DNA from: Planococcus koreensis
GTDB taxonomy: Bacteria; Bacillota; Bacilli; Bacillales_A; Planococcaceae
Length of the DNA stretch: 64,000 nt
Direction of reading: 5' to 3'
Assembly (NCBI RefSeq): GCF_004761975.1
Contig: NZ_RQII01000054.1
Location: forward strand, 1 to 64,000
The notes below the pieces were generated by a model. That model saw only the letters and a list, made by a program, of their open reading frames with translations. It did not search any database and was not told where the DNA came from. The first letter of the stretch is position 1, and each line of letters starts with the position of its first letter. A program made the position numbers and the translations under genes. Below are positions 62,034-64,000 of the stretch, one piece after another.

Positions 62034-62259
62034 CGTTGAATCTCTCCTCAAAAAATTTTAGCCTGCTATGTCTATCTTCTGTTTTTGTTGAACATCCTTC
62101 TAAATAATAACACCAATCCAACTACCACAACGATTGAGTTTATTTTACACGGAAAGAACAGCTTTTTAAGAAGCTGTAGTTATTTCAAAAATCGATTTAA
62201 AAAGAACATCCAAATACGCATAGGCCCCCATGCGAATTCGGATATTCTTAGCCATTTTC

Positions 62260-62493
62260 CTATAGAGGCGATTCTTGTTTATCACTCAACTTGATATAAA
62301 AAGGAAAGAATACAATCAATAATAGACCGACTCCCCCGCTCAAGTATCCGAGTCCCATCCACACGCCGCAGTCTTTAAAAGACACGTATTGCGTCGCTTG
62401 ACAGTTCGGGCATTGTTTCCCGTTTTTGGAAAGCCCAAGCTTCCAGATATCTTTCGCTTTCCATTTATACGTGCAGTTTGTGCAATGTGCCAT
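62260..62493 (-). CDS. TIGR04104-type zinc-ribbon membrane protein
   Basis: A 77-residue protein. A Cys4 zinc ribbon (AHCTNCTYKWKAKDIWKL, then GKQCPNCQATQYVS) is followed by a membrane helix (about 45-68, MGLGYLSGGVGLLLIVFFPF). This matches the TIGR04104 family of small Bacillales proteins of unknown role. GGAGGGATGGC puts the start at ATG 62493; the frame is open to 62559 without a start signal. Confidence 0.85.
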   Translation of the reverse strand: MAHCTNCTYKWKAKDIWKLGLSKNGKQCPNCQATQYVSFKDCGVWMGLGYLSGGVGLLLIVFFPFYIKLSDKQESPL

Positions 62494-62826
62494 GCCATCC
62501 CTCCGCTCGCTTATACTCCATTTACGGCTGCGGAAGGGGAATGTTTCATTTAGCAGCAAACAAAAGACAGCTCAAGGGGCTTCCCCACTTCCACGGCTGC
62601 AATTCCTACCCATTTTCCTCAAGCTATATTTTTATTCACAGCACCGCAGCTTGGGCTTAGCGCAACTCTATAAAGGGTAAACAAAGGCAAAGTTGGAAGC
62701 AGTTCTCCTGACTTTTGATAGGCTCGACTTTAGGCCAACTTCATCTTTGATTTGTCGCGGCAATCTGGTATATTCAAAAAAAAGGAAGTTTCTTCAAAAC
62801 ACATCGTATTTAAAAGAGGTGAGCAT

Positions 62827-63336
62827 ATGGGATTTTTAGACCGCTTATTTGGCGGGAAGGAAAAACAGGCACCGGAAGTGGAAAAACGGACGCTGCGCAA
62901 TTTGCGCGTTAAGGACTTTGTTACGTATGACCTTGTCGATTATGAAGTCGTCGGCAAGATCCATTACGACGACAGTGGCTATACGTGGGATGCCTATCAG
63001 TTAACATCTGGTGGCAAAAGCACGTGGCTCAGCGTGGAAATGGACGATGAGCTTGAAGTCGGCATTTATGAAAAGTTCCGGATTCCGGGACTCGAACCCG
63101 GTGCCAAGCAAATTACGCATGACGGCAAAACCTACCATTTGGAAGAGAAAGGCCGCGCTTACGTTACCTCCCAAGGCCGCAGCGAGAACGTCAACGGTGC
63201 GGAAATGGGCTATTACGAATACCTGGATGAAGCAGGCGACACTTACCTGTCCGTTGAAGTATGGGGCAGCGAAGTGGAAGTCAGCAAAGGCTTTAAAATC
63301 GAAGAATACGAAATCACCATATTAGCAGCAAGCTAA
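62827..63336 (+). CDS. DUF4178 protein
   Basis: A 169-residue soluble protein of the DUF4178 family. It begins MGFLDRLFGGKEKQ and continues with NLRVKDFVTYDLVDYEVVGK, YDDSGYTWDAYQLTSGGKST and the C-terminal YEYLDEAGDTYLSVEVWGSE. DUF4178 genes are commonly found beside pspA and membrane-stress genes, as here, where pspA begins 20 bases on. The function is unknown. AAAGAGGTGAGCAT supports the ATG at 62827. Confidence 0.9.
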   Translation: MGFLDRLFGGKEKQAPEVEKRTLRNLRVKDFVTYDLVDYEVVGKIHYDDSGYTWDAYQLTSGGKSTWLSVEMDDELEVGIYEKFRIPGLEPGAKQITHDGKTYHLEEKGRAYVTSQGRSENVNGAEMGYYEYLDEAGDTYLSVEVWGSEVEVSKGFKIEEYEITILAAS

Positions 63337-63355
63337 CCCAATTGGAGGAGAGAAT

Positions 63356-64000
63356 ATGTTTCAATTTTTCAGTCGTGTACGAACGTATGTAGAATCCGAG
63401 CTTAACGCAGCCCTTGATAAAGCGGAAGATCCGGTGAAAATGCTCGACCAGTTTATGCGGGATATGGGGCTCGACATCCGGGACGCCGAAACGGCTGTCG
63501 CGAAACAGCTCGCTAACGAAAAGATCTTGAAGAAAAAATACGACGATGCCAGCAGCATGGTGGCAAAACGCCAGAAGCAGGCCGAAGAAGCGGTTGAAGC
63601 CGGCAATGAAGACTTGGCCCGCCGTGCCCTTGAAGATAAGCAGAACCATGTGGTCCAGATGAATTCCATGAAAGAAGCTTACGAACGGGCAGCCAAGGAC
63701 TCGACCGTGCTGCGCGAAAAGCTGGGCGAAATGAAACGCGAATACGAAGAAATGCAGATCAAGAAAGATTCGCTGAAAGCGCGTGCGGAATCCGCGAAAA
63801 CACGCACCAAGATGAACCGCACAATGAGCTCGGTCGACAGCGGCGAATCGCTGCAAGGGTTCAACCGCATGGAAGAAAAAGTCATGCATTTGGAAGCGGA
63901 AGCCGAGACGTCAGAAGATTTGCGGGCTGGCTCACGCTCACTCGATGATGAATTTGATTCGTTGAAAAAAGGCAGCGCTGTGGACGACGAACTGGCAGCC
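63356..64000 (+). CDS. pspA: PspA/IM30 family protein, 5' part
   Basis: The first 215 codons of a PspA/IM30 (Vipp1-like) protein, a coiled-coil ESCRT-III relative that coats and repairs the cytoplasmic membrane. The N-terminal amphipathic helix (MFQFFSRVRTYVESELNAAL) and DPVKMLDQFMRDM are typical. Long heptad helices follow, for example AVAKQLANEKILKKKYDDA and VLREKLGEMKREYEEMQIKK. The gene runs off the right edge; only a short C-terminal part should be missing. TTGGAGGAGAGAAT is the ribosome site. It is the second gene of an operon with DUF4178. Confidence 0.95.
   Translation, partial: MFQFFSRVRTYVESELNAALDKAEDPVKMLDQFMRDMGLDIRDAETAVAKQLANEKILKKKYDDASSMVAKRQKQAEEAVEAGNEDLARRALEDKQNHVVQMNSMKEAYERAAKDSTVLREKLGEMKREYEEMQIKKDSLKARAESAKTRTKMNRTMSSVDSGESLQGFNRMEEKVMHLEAEAETSEDLRAGSRSLDDEFDSLKKGSAVDDELAA

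Overview
The window looks like the chromosome of a low- to moderate-GC Gram-positive bacterium. Purine-rich Shine-Dalgarno sites sit before nearly every gene, there are frequent TTG and GTG starts, lipobox signal peptides, and families typical of Bacillales (YitT, DUF2207, SHOCT, SstT, AtoE, DUF4178 with PspA). The gene content and the style of the intergenic repeats suggest Planococcaceae (Planococcus or a relative). That placement is inference; no rRNA or other marker gene is present. No tRNA, rRNA or CRISPR array was seen.

From 1 to about 28.4 kb the window is ordinary chromosome made of small transcription units: the end of a rifampin ADP-ribosyltransferase, a PH-domain protein, two DJ-1/PfpI proteins, an Ltp-type lipoprotein, a MazG-like/Lrp pair divergent from an EamA exporter, AtoE, a frameshifted TauE/SafE permease, YitT, OsmC, DUF2207, a two-repeat peptidoglycan-binding protein, SstT, a membrane-anchored nuclease, an SsuBCA-like ABC importer whose ATPase gene appears to lack a normal start codon, a TspO-like protein and a short UvrA paralogue. 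The intergenic spaces hold several families of short repeats: a dispersed hairpin, a roughly 300-bp MITE-like element, and two arrays of 20- and 21-bp tandem units.

From 28.7 to 43.3 kb accessory and core genes alternate: an AT-rich pair (T5orf172-type GIY-YIG protein plus an unknown), a phosphatase, an RsbR-like STAS protein, an NCS2 permease, two overlapping glycosyltransferase genes, an FAD monooxygenase, a YhdH-type oxidoreductase, DUF4126, and a lipoprotein hydrolase.

From 43.3 to 61.5 kb lies what reads as a defence island on the minus strand. It holds a fusion of an HsdR-N-like nuclease with TerD, and a four-gene operon (Cys/His protein, PLD-nuclease plus P-loop ATPase fusion, 69-residue protein, nuclease-like protein with an in-frame stop). 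It also holds a SEC-C/TPR protein, a frameshifted metallo-beta-lactamase-fold gene, an IS3-type transposase relic, a putative nuclease-SIR2 fusion, a Gabija-like gajA-gajB pair with gajA frameshifted twice, and a GIY-YIG/DUF2075 protein. Long direct repeats bracket parts of it (about 219 bp at 43.3 and 51.9 kb; about 80 bp at 45.3 and 55.6 kb). The best candidates for something undescribed are the PLD-ATPase operon, the nuclease-TerD fusion and the nuclease-SIR2 fusion.

From 61.8 kb to the end the content returns to ordinary chromosome: two small membrane or zinc proteins, then DUF4178 and PspA, the latter cut by the window edge.

Several genes carry single-base indels or stops (mazG-like, tauE-like, MBL, gajA, the nuclease-like gene). 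Three of the indels are in homopolymer runs, so sequencing error, decay and phase variation all remain possible.
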